From CAYRIF01 sp964424205 (GTDB lineage Bacteria > Bacteroidota > Bacteroidia > Cytophagales > Cyclobacteriaceae): 5,846 nucleotides of DNA. Each line of letters opens with the position of its first letter. Positions within the stretch are counted from its first letter, which is position 1. The notes beneath the pieces are model-generated. The model saw only the letters and a list, made by a program, of their open reading frames with translations. It ran no database searches and had not been told where the DNA came from. Shown in pieces: positions 1 to 5,722 of this stretch. The stretch covers positions 1 through 5,846 of the forward strand of contig CAYRIF010000245.1 in the NCBI GenBank assembly GCA_964424205.1. The letters are read 5' to 3'. A program made the position numbers and the translations under genes.

Positions 1-361
1 GGTATTTGAAATATTTCACCAAGCCAGAAACCGGGTTACGGTTTACATGTACATTGACTGGCGACATAAAAATGGAAATCTGTTTTCTTTTATCCTTAAA
101 ATATTCCGATTCAACAGCATCTTCAATAACCACCACTTTACCATCCGCAGGAGCAAGCACGCACTTTTCATCACATGATACAGCTATTTTCGGGCTTCTA
201 AAGAACTGTAGCACCACCAAAAACATGATGATACTTGACCCAATTATAATGTTAATCAGCCCTTGATTTTCTGGAAAATACCTAGCAGCTAGCACATTAG
301 CCCCAAATAATACCAGCAATAGTATAAAGAGTATCTTACGCCCTTCTTTGTGAATTGTCAT
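1..361 (-). CDS. psd: Phosphatidylserine decarboxylase, N-terminal 120 residues (3' end outside window)
   Basis: This enzyme decarboxylates phosphatidylserine to phosphatidylethanolamine at the inner membrane. I translated the minus strand from ATG at 361-359, and the frame stays open to the window edge. The product begins MTIHKEGRK, then has two hydrophobic segments at about residues 10-28 and 37-54, which probably form a membrane hairpin. FRSPK follows at 54-58, then APADGK at 70-75, QISIFMSP at 94-101 and NVHVNRNP at 103-110. These blocks are typical of the short (about 220-residue) bacterial/archaeal-like Psd. The self-cleavage site that generates the pyruvoyl cofactor lies in the missing C-terminal half, so activity cannot be judged here. 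The start follows the upstream dehydrogenase stop by 27 bases, so the two are probably cotranscribed. cdsA, which acts earlier in the same pathway, lies one gene further upstream. The family call is firm. Confidence 0.93.
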   Translation of the reverse strand, partial: MTIHKEGRKILFILLLVLFGANVLAARYFPENQGLINIIIGSSIIMFLVVLQFFRSPKIAVSCDEKCVLAPADGKVVVIEDAVESEYFKDKRKQISIFMSPVNVHVNRNPVSGLVKYFKY

Positions 362-388
362 AAATTATTTTTTCATTCAACCTTGGGA

Positions 389-1663
389 CTAATATCCACC
401 ACGCCATTTATATGTTTTAGAGACTTTGTCGATTGCAACAATGTATGCGGCGATTCTCAGAGAAACACTATATTTTTTGGCTGTTTTGAAAACATTATCA
501 AAAGCATCTTTCATAATCCTATCAGACCGCCTGTTTACTCTTTCTTTGGTCCATTTATAGCCGAGTCTATTTTGTACCCACTCGAAGTATGATACCGTCA
601 CCCCACCTGCATTTGCCAAAATATCCGGTACTACAGTAATTCCTTTATCAAAAATAATAGCATCTGCTTTATATGACGTCGGTCCGTTAGCACCTTCTAC
701 TATTAATTTTGCTTTAATGTTCGGTGCGTTTTTCTCTGTGATTACATCTTCCATTGCCGCAGGGACAAGCACATCAGCATCTAACGTTAATAAGTCATCT
801 CCTTTCATCGCTTCTGCTCCTGTATAGCCCTCTAGCGAACCATTATTATTATTTCTAAATTCCATGGCCTCGTCAATATTAATCCCATTTTCATTATAGT
901 ATGCGCCAGACAAATCGCTAATGGCTACCACTTTTACCCCTCTTTCTGCCAATAAAATAGCGGCAAAAGACCCTACATTGCCAAATCCTTGAATGGCGCA
1001 TGTTGCGTGGTATGGATTGATTTTTAATTTTTCCATAGCCGCAAGGGTCGCAACCATTACACCGCGACCCGTTGCTTCAGTTCGTCCAAGCGAACCTCCA
1101 AGCACAATTGGTTTGCCCGTTACAACCGCATTTACCGTCATTCCTTGGACTTTAGAGTACTCATCCATCAGCCATGCCATTTCTCTAGGGCCAGTACCCA
1201 TGTCGGGAGCTGGAATGTCTCTGTCTTGCCCAAAAATCTCCACCATTGCGGATGTGTATGCCCTGGTCAGCCTTTCCATTTCTCCTGCCGACATTGCTCG
1301 CGGGTTACACTTAATGCCACCTTTGGCGCCTCCATACGGAATATCAACGACCGCACACTTCCATGTCATCCATGCTGCAAGTGCTTTCACCTCATCAATA
1401 TGGACACCCATGTCATATCTTATCCCTCCTTTTGAGGGGCCCAATATATTAGAGTGAATAACCCTAAAACCTTCAAATACCTGCACCGTACCGTCGTCCA
1501 TTGTTACAGGCAATGAAACAATTACTTGTTTGGCTGGTGATTTTAGCACATTGTAAATTTCTTCGTCTAGTCCCAATGCATCCGAGGCAATTTTAAACCT
1601 CGACATCATTGACTCAAACGGATTTTCTTTATCCGTAATAGGAGCAGGTTCAATATATCCCAT
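389..1663 (-). CDS. gdhA: Glutamate dehydrogenase (Glu/Leu/Phe/Val dehydrogenase family)
   Basis: The protein has 424 residues, a full length for hexameric glutamate dehydrogenase. It interconverts glutamate and 2-oxoglutarate plus ammonia in the cytoplasm using NAD(P)H. The N-terminal substrate domain contains GPSKGGIRY (75-83, K78), TWKCAV (100-105, K102) and the active-site block PYGGAKGGI (109-117, K114 as catalytic lysine), with D154 in PAPDMGTG. The Rossmann domain has GFGNVG at 226-231 and an acidic D250 at the end of the second strand, which leans towards NAD but does not settle the cofactor. NAGGVTVSYFEW (351-362) is characteristic of glutamate rather than leucine dehydrogenases. The start is ATG at 1663-1661, preceded by an A-rich stretch without a Shine-Dalgarno sequence; the stop is TAG. 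The gene sits between cdsA and psd without an obvious metabolic link, behind a 167-base spacer with inverted repeats that may give it its own control. Confidence 0.96.
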   Translation of the reverse strand: MGYIEPAPITDKENPFESMMSRFKIASDALGLDEEIYNVLKSPAKQVIVSLPVTMDDGTVQVFEGFRVIHSNILGPSKGGIRYDMGVHIDEVKALAAWMTWKCAVVDIPYGGAKGGIKCNPRAMSAGEMERLTRAYTSAMVEIFGQDRDIPAPDMGTGPREMAWLMDEYSKVQGMTVNAVVTGKPIVLGGSLGRTEATGRGVMVATLAAMEKLKINPYHATCAIQGFGNVGSFAAILLAERGVKVVAISDLSGAYYNENGINIDEAMEFRNNNNGSLEGYTGAEAMKGDDLLTLDADVLVPAAMEDVITEKNAPNIKAKLIVEGANGPTSYKADAIIFDKGITVVPDILANAGGVTVSYFEWVQNRLGYKWTKERVNRRSDRIMKDAFDNVFKTAKKYSVSLRIAAYIVAIDKVSKTYKWRGGY

Positions 1664-1716
1664 TGTTGTTTTTGTATTTTTTTACGCTTATTTAGGTTGC
1701 AATATCACTGTTTTTA

Positions 1717-1748
1717 TTTAAAAACTAGGTAAATTACCTAATTTTAAA
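1717..1748. promoter_or_regulatory. Inverted repeat in the cdsA-gdhA spacer (operator or weak terminator candidate)
   Basis: The core TAGGTAAATTACCTA (1726-1740) has perfect 7-base arms around a single central base. It is flanked by TTTAAAA (1717-1723) and TTTTAAA (1742-1748), a second set of matching arms, giving 14 pairable positions with a small asymmetric interruption. The site lies 54 bases upstream of the gdhA start. The one-base centre suits a dimeric DNA-binding protein better than an RNA hairpin. Read on the minus strand, however, the core is followed by G and five T, so a weak terminator for the cdsA transcript is the alternative. The symmetry is seen directly; the function is inferred. 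Confidence 0.45.
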
Positions 1749-1751
1749 TCT

Positions 1752-1789
1752 TGGGTTAAATGTAAATAAGATTTTAAATAATTTACCCA
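1752..1789. repeat. Second imperfect inverted repeat in the cdsA-gdhA spacer
   Basis: TGGGTTAAAT (1752-1761) and ATTTACCCA (1781-1789) are complementary over nine pairs with one bulged T and a 19-base loop. A competing inner pairing also exists: GTAAAT at 1762-1767 with ATTTAC at 1781-1786. The repeat lies only three bases from the neighbouring inverted repeat at 1717-1748 and 41 bases past the cdsA stop. It could be part of a cdsA 3' structure or a second half of a regulatory region. AT-rich DNA gives such pairings by chance more easily, so only the GGG/CCC-anchored arms carry weight. Confidence 0.35.
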
Positions 1790-1830
1790 TTAAAAATTAC
1801 TTTTTCTTACATGTTGAGGTTTTATTGCGC

Positions 1831-2661
1831 TTACAACAACTTAAATAGAATAAGAATAAATGGAATGGAGATTAACAAGCCGTCAAACCGATCCAGAAAT
1901 CCACCATGTCCAGGAATAATTGTGCCAGAGTCTTTTATTTGAATACTCCTTTTAAATAATGATTCGACCAAATCTCCATAATTACCTGCCACCACCACAA
2001 TTGTTGCCATCAACAACCACTCTAGTTGCGAAATACTAGGGAAATAATAAGCCAACACTAACGCTACAATTACTGTTAAAACACCGCCGCCAATACTTCC
2101 TTCCCATGACTTTTTTGGAGAAACACGCTCAAATAATTTGGTTTTTCCAAATGCCGTTCCTGAAAAATATGCGCCTGTATCACTCGCCCAATGGAGAAAA
2201 ATTATTCCAAAAATTATTGCAGGATTGTAGTCTCCTTTGCTAAATGCAATAATACTTAACAAAGCCATTGGTACCGCCACGTAAACAATGCCTAGTACGG
2301 TAAAGGCTATGCTTGAGAATGGTTTTCTGTCCCTTTCATCATATAGTTTTATCAGAAACATGGTAGCTATCACTGGAAAAAGGAGTAGGTAATACTTGCT
2401 TTCAAGTAACCCCTTTTGAACCAAAAATACCATTGTATAAATCGCCATTCCCAGGAAAGCCCCCCAGTATTTTAAAGGACGTACTTCTTCTTGCGCTACC
2501 AGTTTATAAAATTCTAGCATGGTGAAAATAGCAATGATAAAAAATACGGCAAAAAACGTCCACGCGCTAAAGAAAATACCCGAGACAATCAGCGTAGCCC
2601 CTATTACTCCCGCTAATACCCGTTGTTTTAAATCACTATATTTCTTCGAATTTGATGTCAT
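1831..2661 (-). CDS. cdsA: Phosphatidate cytidylyltransferase (CDP-diacylglycerol synthase)
   Basis: The enzyme activates phosphatidic acid with CTP to CDP-diacylglycerol, the common precursor of bacterial phospholipids, in the inner membrane. The protein has 276 residues, usual for the family, and about eight hydrophobic segments from residue 14 to the C-terminus. The C-terminal part carries the full CdsA signature at 234-260: S234, K237-R238, K243-D244, then PGHGG (250-254) and DRFD (257-260). WASDTGAY (158-165) and SPKKSWEG (181-188) are further conserved blocks with metal and nucleotide ligands. The start ATG at 2661-2659 is well fixed because an in-frame TAG lies two codons upstream at 2667-2665. 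It overlaps the end of the DUF2007 gene by 26 bases. A 167-base spacer follows before gdhA, and psd comes after gdhA. Confidence 0.97.
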   Translation of the reverse strand: MTSNSKKYSDLKQRVLAGVIGATLIVSGIFFSAWTFFAVFFIIAIFTMLEFYKLVAQEEVRPLKYWGAFLGMAIYTMVFLVQKGLLESKYYLLLFPVIATMFLIKLYDERDRKPFSSIAFTVLGIVYVAVPMALLSIIAFSKGDYNPAIIFGIIFLHWASDTGAYFSGTAFGKTKLFERVSPKKSWEGSIGGGVLTVIVALVLAYYFPSISQLEWLLMATIVVVAGNYGDLVESLFKRSIQIKDSGTIIPGHGGFLDRFDGLLISIPFILILFKLL

Positions 2662-2851
2662 TTTCTATCATGTTAATTGCTCTCAAAACATCCTCTCTTG
2701 CCACATGAACTTCACATCGTCCAAATACCAAATAAGAAGAGTCTTTTTTATTGATAACTACTGCCGTTATGCCTTTTTCCATGAGCACATCCTTTACTAT
2801 TTCTGCCTGGTAGCGCTTGTCTGTATCAAATACTTTCTCCCAACCCTTCAT
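2636..2851 (-). CDS. Small DUF2007-family protein (putative signal-transducing protein)
   Basis: This 71-residue protein has no membrane segment and no known catalytic residues. Its sequence reads like DUF2007: KVFDTDKRYQAEIVKDVL (6-23), a GITAVVINKKDS stretch (28-38) and a C-terminal EVHVAREDVLRAINMI (47-62). This pattern alternates like a small alpha/beta fold. Database names such as signal-transducing protein are not backed by a defined activity that I know of. I chose ATG at 2851-2849, preceded by an A-rich stretch (GGGAAAA). The frame extends upstream to an ATG at 2929, but those 26 residues lie within the CPBP coding region and do not resemble the family. With the chosen start the gene overlaps the CPBP gene by 26 bases and cdsA by 26 bases, which points to translational coupling and a shared transcript. 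Confidence 0.85.
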   Translation of the reverse strand: MKGWEKVFDTDKRYQAEIVKDVLMEKGITAVVINKKDSSYLVFGRCEVHVAREDVLRAINMIENDIKFEEI

Positions 2852-3791
2852 TTTTCCCACTTTTTTTTGTGAAATACTGTTTGAATCCGTAAACCAACAC
2901 CGCAAAGATAACCAATGACACCAAAGCATACAGGGAAGACGCTGATTCTTCGGTTTGTATATCCATGGAAATCATTCCCTTCTGATATAAATACATCATT
3001 ATTACAGTAAAAGCATTGTTCACAAAATGTGCCAACATGGCTAGGCTCAAACTACCCGACCAATAATATAAATAGCCGAACAAAACACCTAACAGCATTC
3101 TGGGTACCAAGCCGTAAAACTGCATGTGGAAAAGACTAAACACAAACCCGCCAATCCATATGGCTATATGAGCATTGCCAGTAATTCTGTTTAATAGGTT
3201 TTGTATAAATCCTCTAAATAATAGCTCTTCGCTAATTCCAGGAATCACTGCGATAACTAGTAGCGCTAAAAGAAACTGCCCGTTAGCATCAAAAGTTGTG
3301 AGAAATTCTGTTTGGATTTTTGCTGCCTCTTCAAACTTTTTAACGACACTTTCAAATCCACTCATAAATTCAGGCAATTGCCAACTCATATTCCACTCTA
3401 TAATGACAGAATTGATGCCCATGAATACAATAACCATAAAAAATACCAAGGCAACAGGAATAGTCTCCAAAGCGTGTTCTTTGAAAAACACACCAATCCG
3501 CTTCCTCTCAACATACCGTAAATACAACCAAGGAACAATTACAAATGACACCAAATGTGAAATTCCTTGAATTAAATAGATAGGAACTTTTGCATCAGGA
3601 TACGCTGTTGGGTTTGACAAAACCGAAAGCACCCTATTAAAGTTAAAGTCAAAAAAGGGAAGTGTAACAACGATACCCAATATAGGGCCAATGATTTGAA
3701 AAAAACCAATAGACAATAATAATATGGCTATCAGTGAGAGTACAGGATTTCTATGTTCCGAAAGCTTGGGGAGGTTATGCGTTTTATCCAT
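2826..3791 (-). CDS. CPBP-family intramembrane metalloprotease (CAAX protease/Abi type)
   Basis: This is a 321-residue membrane protein with about eight hydrophobic segments: roughly 17-47, 70-92, 110-131, 170-186, 207-225, 230-246, 247-268 and 285-304. All the family motifs are present. Motif 1 is SEELLFRGF (187-195) with the glutamate pair E188-E189 and R193. Motif 2 is FSLFH (218-222) with H222. Motif 3 is LAHFVNNA (253-260) with H255 and N259. These glutamates and histidines form the metal and catalytic centre of Rce1/CPBP glutamic-type intramembrane proteases, so the protein appears intact for catalysis. The substrate is unknown; family members process prenylated proteins or peptides or act in bacteriocin self-protection. 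The start is ATG at 3791-3789, only 39 bases from the divergent dusB start. The gene heads the run with DUF2007 and cdsA, so a membrane or envelope role is plausible but inferred. Confidence 0.92.
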   Translation of the reverse strand: MDKTHNLPKLSEHRNPVLSLIAILLLSIGFFQIIGPILGIVVTLPFFDFNFNRVLSVLSNPTAYPDAKVPIYLIQGISHLVSFVIVPWLYLRYVERKRIGVFFKEHALETIPVALVFFMVIVFMGINSVIIEWNMSWQLPEFMSGFESVVKKFEEAAKIQTEFLTTFDANGQFLLALLVIAVIPGISEELLFRGFIQNLLNRITGNAHIAIWIGGFVFSLFHMQFYGLVPRMLLGVLFGYLYYWSGSLSLAMLAHFVNNAFTVIMMYLYQKGMISMDIQTEESASSLYALVSLVIFAVLVYGFKQYFTKKSGKNEGLGESI

Positions 3792-3796
3792 CTTTG

Positions 3797-3810
3797 CTGT
3801 AAATTTACAG
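3797..3810. promoter_or_regulatory. Perfect 14-base palindrome in the divergent promoter region (candidate operator)
   Basis: CTGTAAATTTACAG reads identically on both strands and lies in the 39-base gap between the CPBP and dusB starts, 6 bases from the CPBP ATG. A symmetric site at this place could bind a dimeric regulator acting on one or both directions. The symmetry is direct observation; the regulator is unknown. Confidence 0.45.
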
Positions 3811-3818
3811 TAAATTTA
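3799..3818. repeat. Direct repeat GTAAATTTA with 11-base period
   Basis: GTAAATTTA occurs at 3799-3807 and again at 3810-3818, offset by 11 bases, about one DNA turn, so both copies face the same side of the helix. The first copy is inside the 14-base palindrome. It may be a tandem binding site or duplicated promoter element; chance is possible because the units are mostly A and T. Confidence 0.4.
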
Positions 3819-3831
3819 AAAAAATAGCAAT
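3800..3831 (-). promoter_or_regulatory. Candidate promoter of the CPBP-DUF2007-cdsA run
   Basis: Read on the minus strand, ATTG (3831-3828) is followed after 20 bases by TAAATTTA (3807-3800). These resemble the Bacteroidota primary-sigma elements TTTG (-33) and TAnnTTTG (-7), each with one mismatch and about the usual spacing. Transcription would then start only a few bases before the ATG at 3791, an almost leaderless mRNA. TAAATTTA is self-complementary and occurs twice here (3800-3807, 3811-3818), so it could also serve the dusB direction, for which I found no well-spaced -33 box. This is a weak match in AT-rich DNA. Confidence 0.3.
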
Positions 3832-4829
3832 TGGTAAAAATAGGCAATCTAGAATTAGGGGAATTTCCGCTTTTATTAGCACCCATGGAGGATGTGAGTG
3901 ATCCACCCTTTAGGGCGGTGTGTAAAGAAAATGGTGCTGACCTGATGTACACGGAATTTATTTCAGCAGAAGGATTAATTAGAGATGCCAAAAAAAGCGT
4001 TCAAAAACTAGACGTCTATGACTATGAGCGCCCCATTGGCATTCAGATTTTTGGTGACAAAATTGAGTCTATGCGACAGGCAGCGGCTATCGCCGAAGAA
4101 GCCAAGCCAGAGTTAGTAGATATAAATTACGGGTGTCCTGTAAAAAAAGTAGCCTGTAAAGGTGCAGGAGCAGGCATCTTACTTGACTTACCAAAAATGC
4201 AAGCCATGACCAAAGAAATTGTGGATAGGGTTTCGCTGCCGGTCACTGTAAAAACACGCTTAGGTTGGGATGAAAGTACCATCAAAATTATTGAGGTAGC
4301 AAAAAGATTACAAGATGTGGGGATTCAAGCGTTGAGCATTCATGGGCGAACACGCAAACAAATGTATAAAGGAGAGGCAGACTGGCGTCATATTGCTGAA
4401 GTCAAAAACCATCCTGATATTCATATTCCAATTTTTGGAAATGGCGATATCAACGCTCCAGAAAAAGCGCTTGAATATAAAAACAAATATGGGGTTGATG
4501 GCATCATGATAGGCAGAGCGGCCATCGGCAATCCTTGGATATTTAATGAAATAAAGCATTTTATGAAAATAGGGGAATCATTGCCCCTTCCAGGTATTTT
4601 TGAAAGGGTAGAAGTTGTTAAAAAACACCTTACGTTTTCAGTGGAATGGAAAGGGGACAAAACTGGTGTTTTTGAAATGCGCCGGCACTATACCAATTAC
4701 TTTCGTGGCATTCCAAACTTCAAACCTTATAGAACCGTATTAGTAGAAACCGTAGAAGTCCCACAAATCATGGATACTTTGGATGAAATTGCTGAAGTAT
4801 TTTATGGTGTTCTTCCCCAAGTATCATGA
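3831..4829 (+). CDS. dusB: tRNA-dihydrouridine synthase (DusB type), TTG start
   Basis: This FMN-dependent enzyme reduces specific uridines in the tRNA D-loop to dihydrouridine using NAD(P)H. The protein has 332 residues, the usual length. The TIM barrel begins with LLLAPMEDVSDPPFR (14-28). The Dus signature follows at 96-114 (VDINYGCPVKKV..., catalytic C102). FMN-contact blocks are K141 in VTVKTRLGWD, HGRTR (171-175), GNGDI (203-207) and IGRAAIGNPWIF (227-238). A helical tRNA-binding domain runs from about 250, with the conserved MRRHYTNYFRGIP stretch (283-295). The start is TTG at 3831-3833: an in-frame TAG sits two codons upstream (3825-3827), and the first ATG at residue 19 would remove the first barrel strand. 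The residues after TTG, VKIGNLELGEFPLLLAP, match the usual family beginning. The stop overlaps the next gene by ATGA. The choice of DusB over other Dus subfamilies rests on overall resemblance. Confidence 0.95.
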   Translation: MVKIGNLELGEFPLLLAPMEDVSDPPFRAVCKENGADLMYTEFISAEGLIRDAKKSVQKLDVYDYERPIGIQIFGDKIESMRQAAAIAEEAKPELVDINYGCPVKKVACKGAGAGILLDLPKMQAMTKEIVDRVSLPVTVKTRLGWDESTIKIIEVAKRLQDVGIQALSIHGRTRKQMYKGEADWRHIAEVKNHPDIHIPIFGNGDINAPEKALEYKNKYGVDGIMIGRAAIGNPWIFNEIKHFMKIGESLPLPGIFERVEVVKKHLTFSVEWKGDKTGVFEMRRHYTNYFRGIPNFKPYRTVLVETVEVPQIMDTLDEIAEVFYGVLPQVS

Positions 4830-5719
4830 GTGGCAACGAGCAAGGTAATGATGTAAAGGCATGGGTGCTTCTGGGAGTGCTTTCGCTTATTTGGGGCAGT
4901 TCATTTATTCTTATAAAAAAAGGCCTTCTTGATTTTTCGTCTGGGGAATTGGCAACATTGAGGATTTTCTTCGCGGGAGTTGTTTTAATCCCTTTTGCTA
5001 TTCGCAGTATAAAGACGGTAAAGAATGGGAAAGAATGGTTCGCCATATTTATTGTTGGTTTTGTTGGCAGTCTCATTCCGTCATTTTTGTTTGCCGAAGC
5101 AGAAACACAGCTCGACAGTGGTATTACAGGGGCGATTAATGCCATCACACCACTTAATACCTTAGTTTTTGGTGCCTTGTTTTTTAAAATTGTGGTAACC
5201 AAAAGAAATTTCGTGGGAATTGCCATAGGTTTTGTAGGGACTTTAATGCTTGCTTTTTCTAACCAAACCACTGAAACATACAGCGTTAATTATCACGCAC
5301 TGTATGTTGTTGCTGCCACCGTTTTATATGGGTTGAATGTCAATATAATAAAAGCAACATTACAAAAAATAAGTGCTGTAGGTGTTACTAGCCTTTCCTT
5401 TTTTCTAATGCTTCCATTTACCATCGGGTTTTTGATTTGGAAAGGGGACGTGTTTCACACACTAGAAGTAAGTGGTACTGCTTATATGTCGTTATTCTAT
5501 ATTTTCCTTTTAGGCGTTCTAGGCACCGCTGTTGCCATGATAGTTTTCAATAAGTTGGTGCAAATTAAAAGCCCTGTTTTTGCGAGTTCTGTCACTTATA
5601 TTATACCTATCGTCGCTATTGCCTGGGGGTTAATTGACCATGAAGTGTTGGGGGGTATTCAATACCTGGGAATTGTGGTAGTGATTTTTGGTGTTTATAT
5701 TGCTAATAAGAAAGGGTGA
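4826..5719 (+). CDS. EamA/DMT-superfamily transporter (ten-helix permease)
   Basis: The protein has 297 residues and two EamA repeats of about five helices each, the standard DMT layout. Hydrophobic segments lie near 12-30, 38-60, 70-91, 98-120, 129-146, 155-174, 184-205, 218-242, 250-270 and 276-294. LSLIWGSSFILIK (19-31) is the typical first-helix block. TGAINAITPLNTLVFGALFF (101-120) in repeat one and SSVTYIIPIVAIAWGL (254-269) in repeat two are the matching helix-4 and helix-9 blocks, with prolines P109 and P261. Such proteins usually export or import amino acids or other small metabolites; the substrate cannot be read from the sequence. The start ATG at 4826 overlaps the dusB stop by four bases (ATGA), which implies translational coupling. 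The stop TGA at 5717-5719 faces an oppositely oriented gene ending three bases away, leaving no room for a separate terminator. Confidence 0.93.
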   Translation: MSGNEQGNDVKAWVLLGVLSLIWGSSFILIKKGLLDFSSGELATLRIFFAGVVLIPFAIRSIKTVKNGKEWFAIFIVGFVGSLIPSFLFAEAETQLDSGITGAINAITPLNTLVFGALFFKIVVTKRNFVGIAIGFVGTLMLAFSNQTTETYSVNYHALYVVAATVLYGLNVNIIKATLQKISAVGVTSLSFFLMLPFTIGFLIWKGDVFHTLEVSGTAYMSLFYIFLLGVLGTAVAMIVFNKLVQIKSPVFASSVTYIIPIVAIAWGLIDHEVLGGIQYLGIVVVIFGVYIANKKG

Positions 5720-5722
5720 TGC

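Noticed and set aside
6..266. 86-residue plus-strand open frame at the left edge
   Set aside because: The minus strand here encodes a clear phosphatidylserine decarboxylase N-terminus.
993..1457. 154-residue plus-strand open frame, with a 96-residue one at 1145-1435
   Set aside because: Both lie opposite the well-supported glutamate dehydrogenase gene; the translations resemble no family and are explained by codon-position shadowing.
389..1663. Leucine or phenylalanine dehydrogenase as the identity of the 424-residue dehydrogenase
   Set aside because: Length and the NAGGVTVSYFEW block fit glutamate dehydrogenase; amino-acid dehydrogenases of the Leu/Phe type are shorter.
1717..1748. Strong rho-independent terminator
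   Set aside because: The stem is almost all A-T with a one-base centre, so a stable RNA hairpin is unlikely even though five T follow on the minus strand; kept as operator or weak terminator candidate.
2519..2872. 117-residue plus-strand open frame across the cdsA/DUF2007 junction
   Set aside because: It is opposite two better-supported genes and rich in Cys, His and Phe as expected of a shadow translation.
2636..2929. Longer 97-residue version of the DUF2007 protein starting at 2929
   Set aside because: The extra 26 residues lie within the CPBP reading region, are Trp/Cys-rich and unlike the family; the ATG at 2851 gives the normal short length.
3175..3570. 131-residue plus-strand open frame inside the CPBP gene
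   Set aside because: It is antisense to an intact protease with all motifs and has no recognisable domain.
4768..5271. 167-residue minus-strand open frame
   Set aside because: It is antisense to dusB and the EamA transporter, both of which have clear family motifs; the translation is low-complexity Lys/Pro/Thr-rich shadow.
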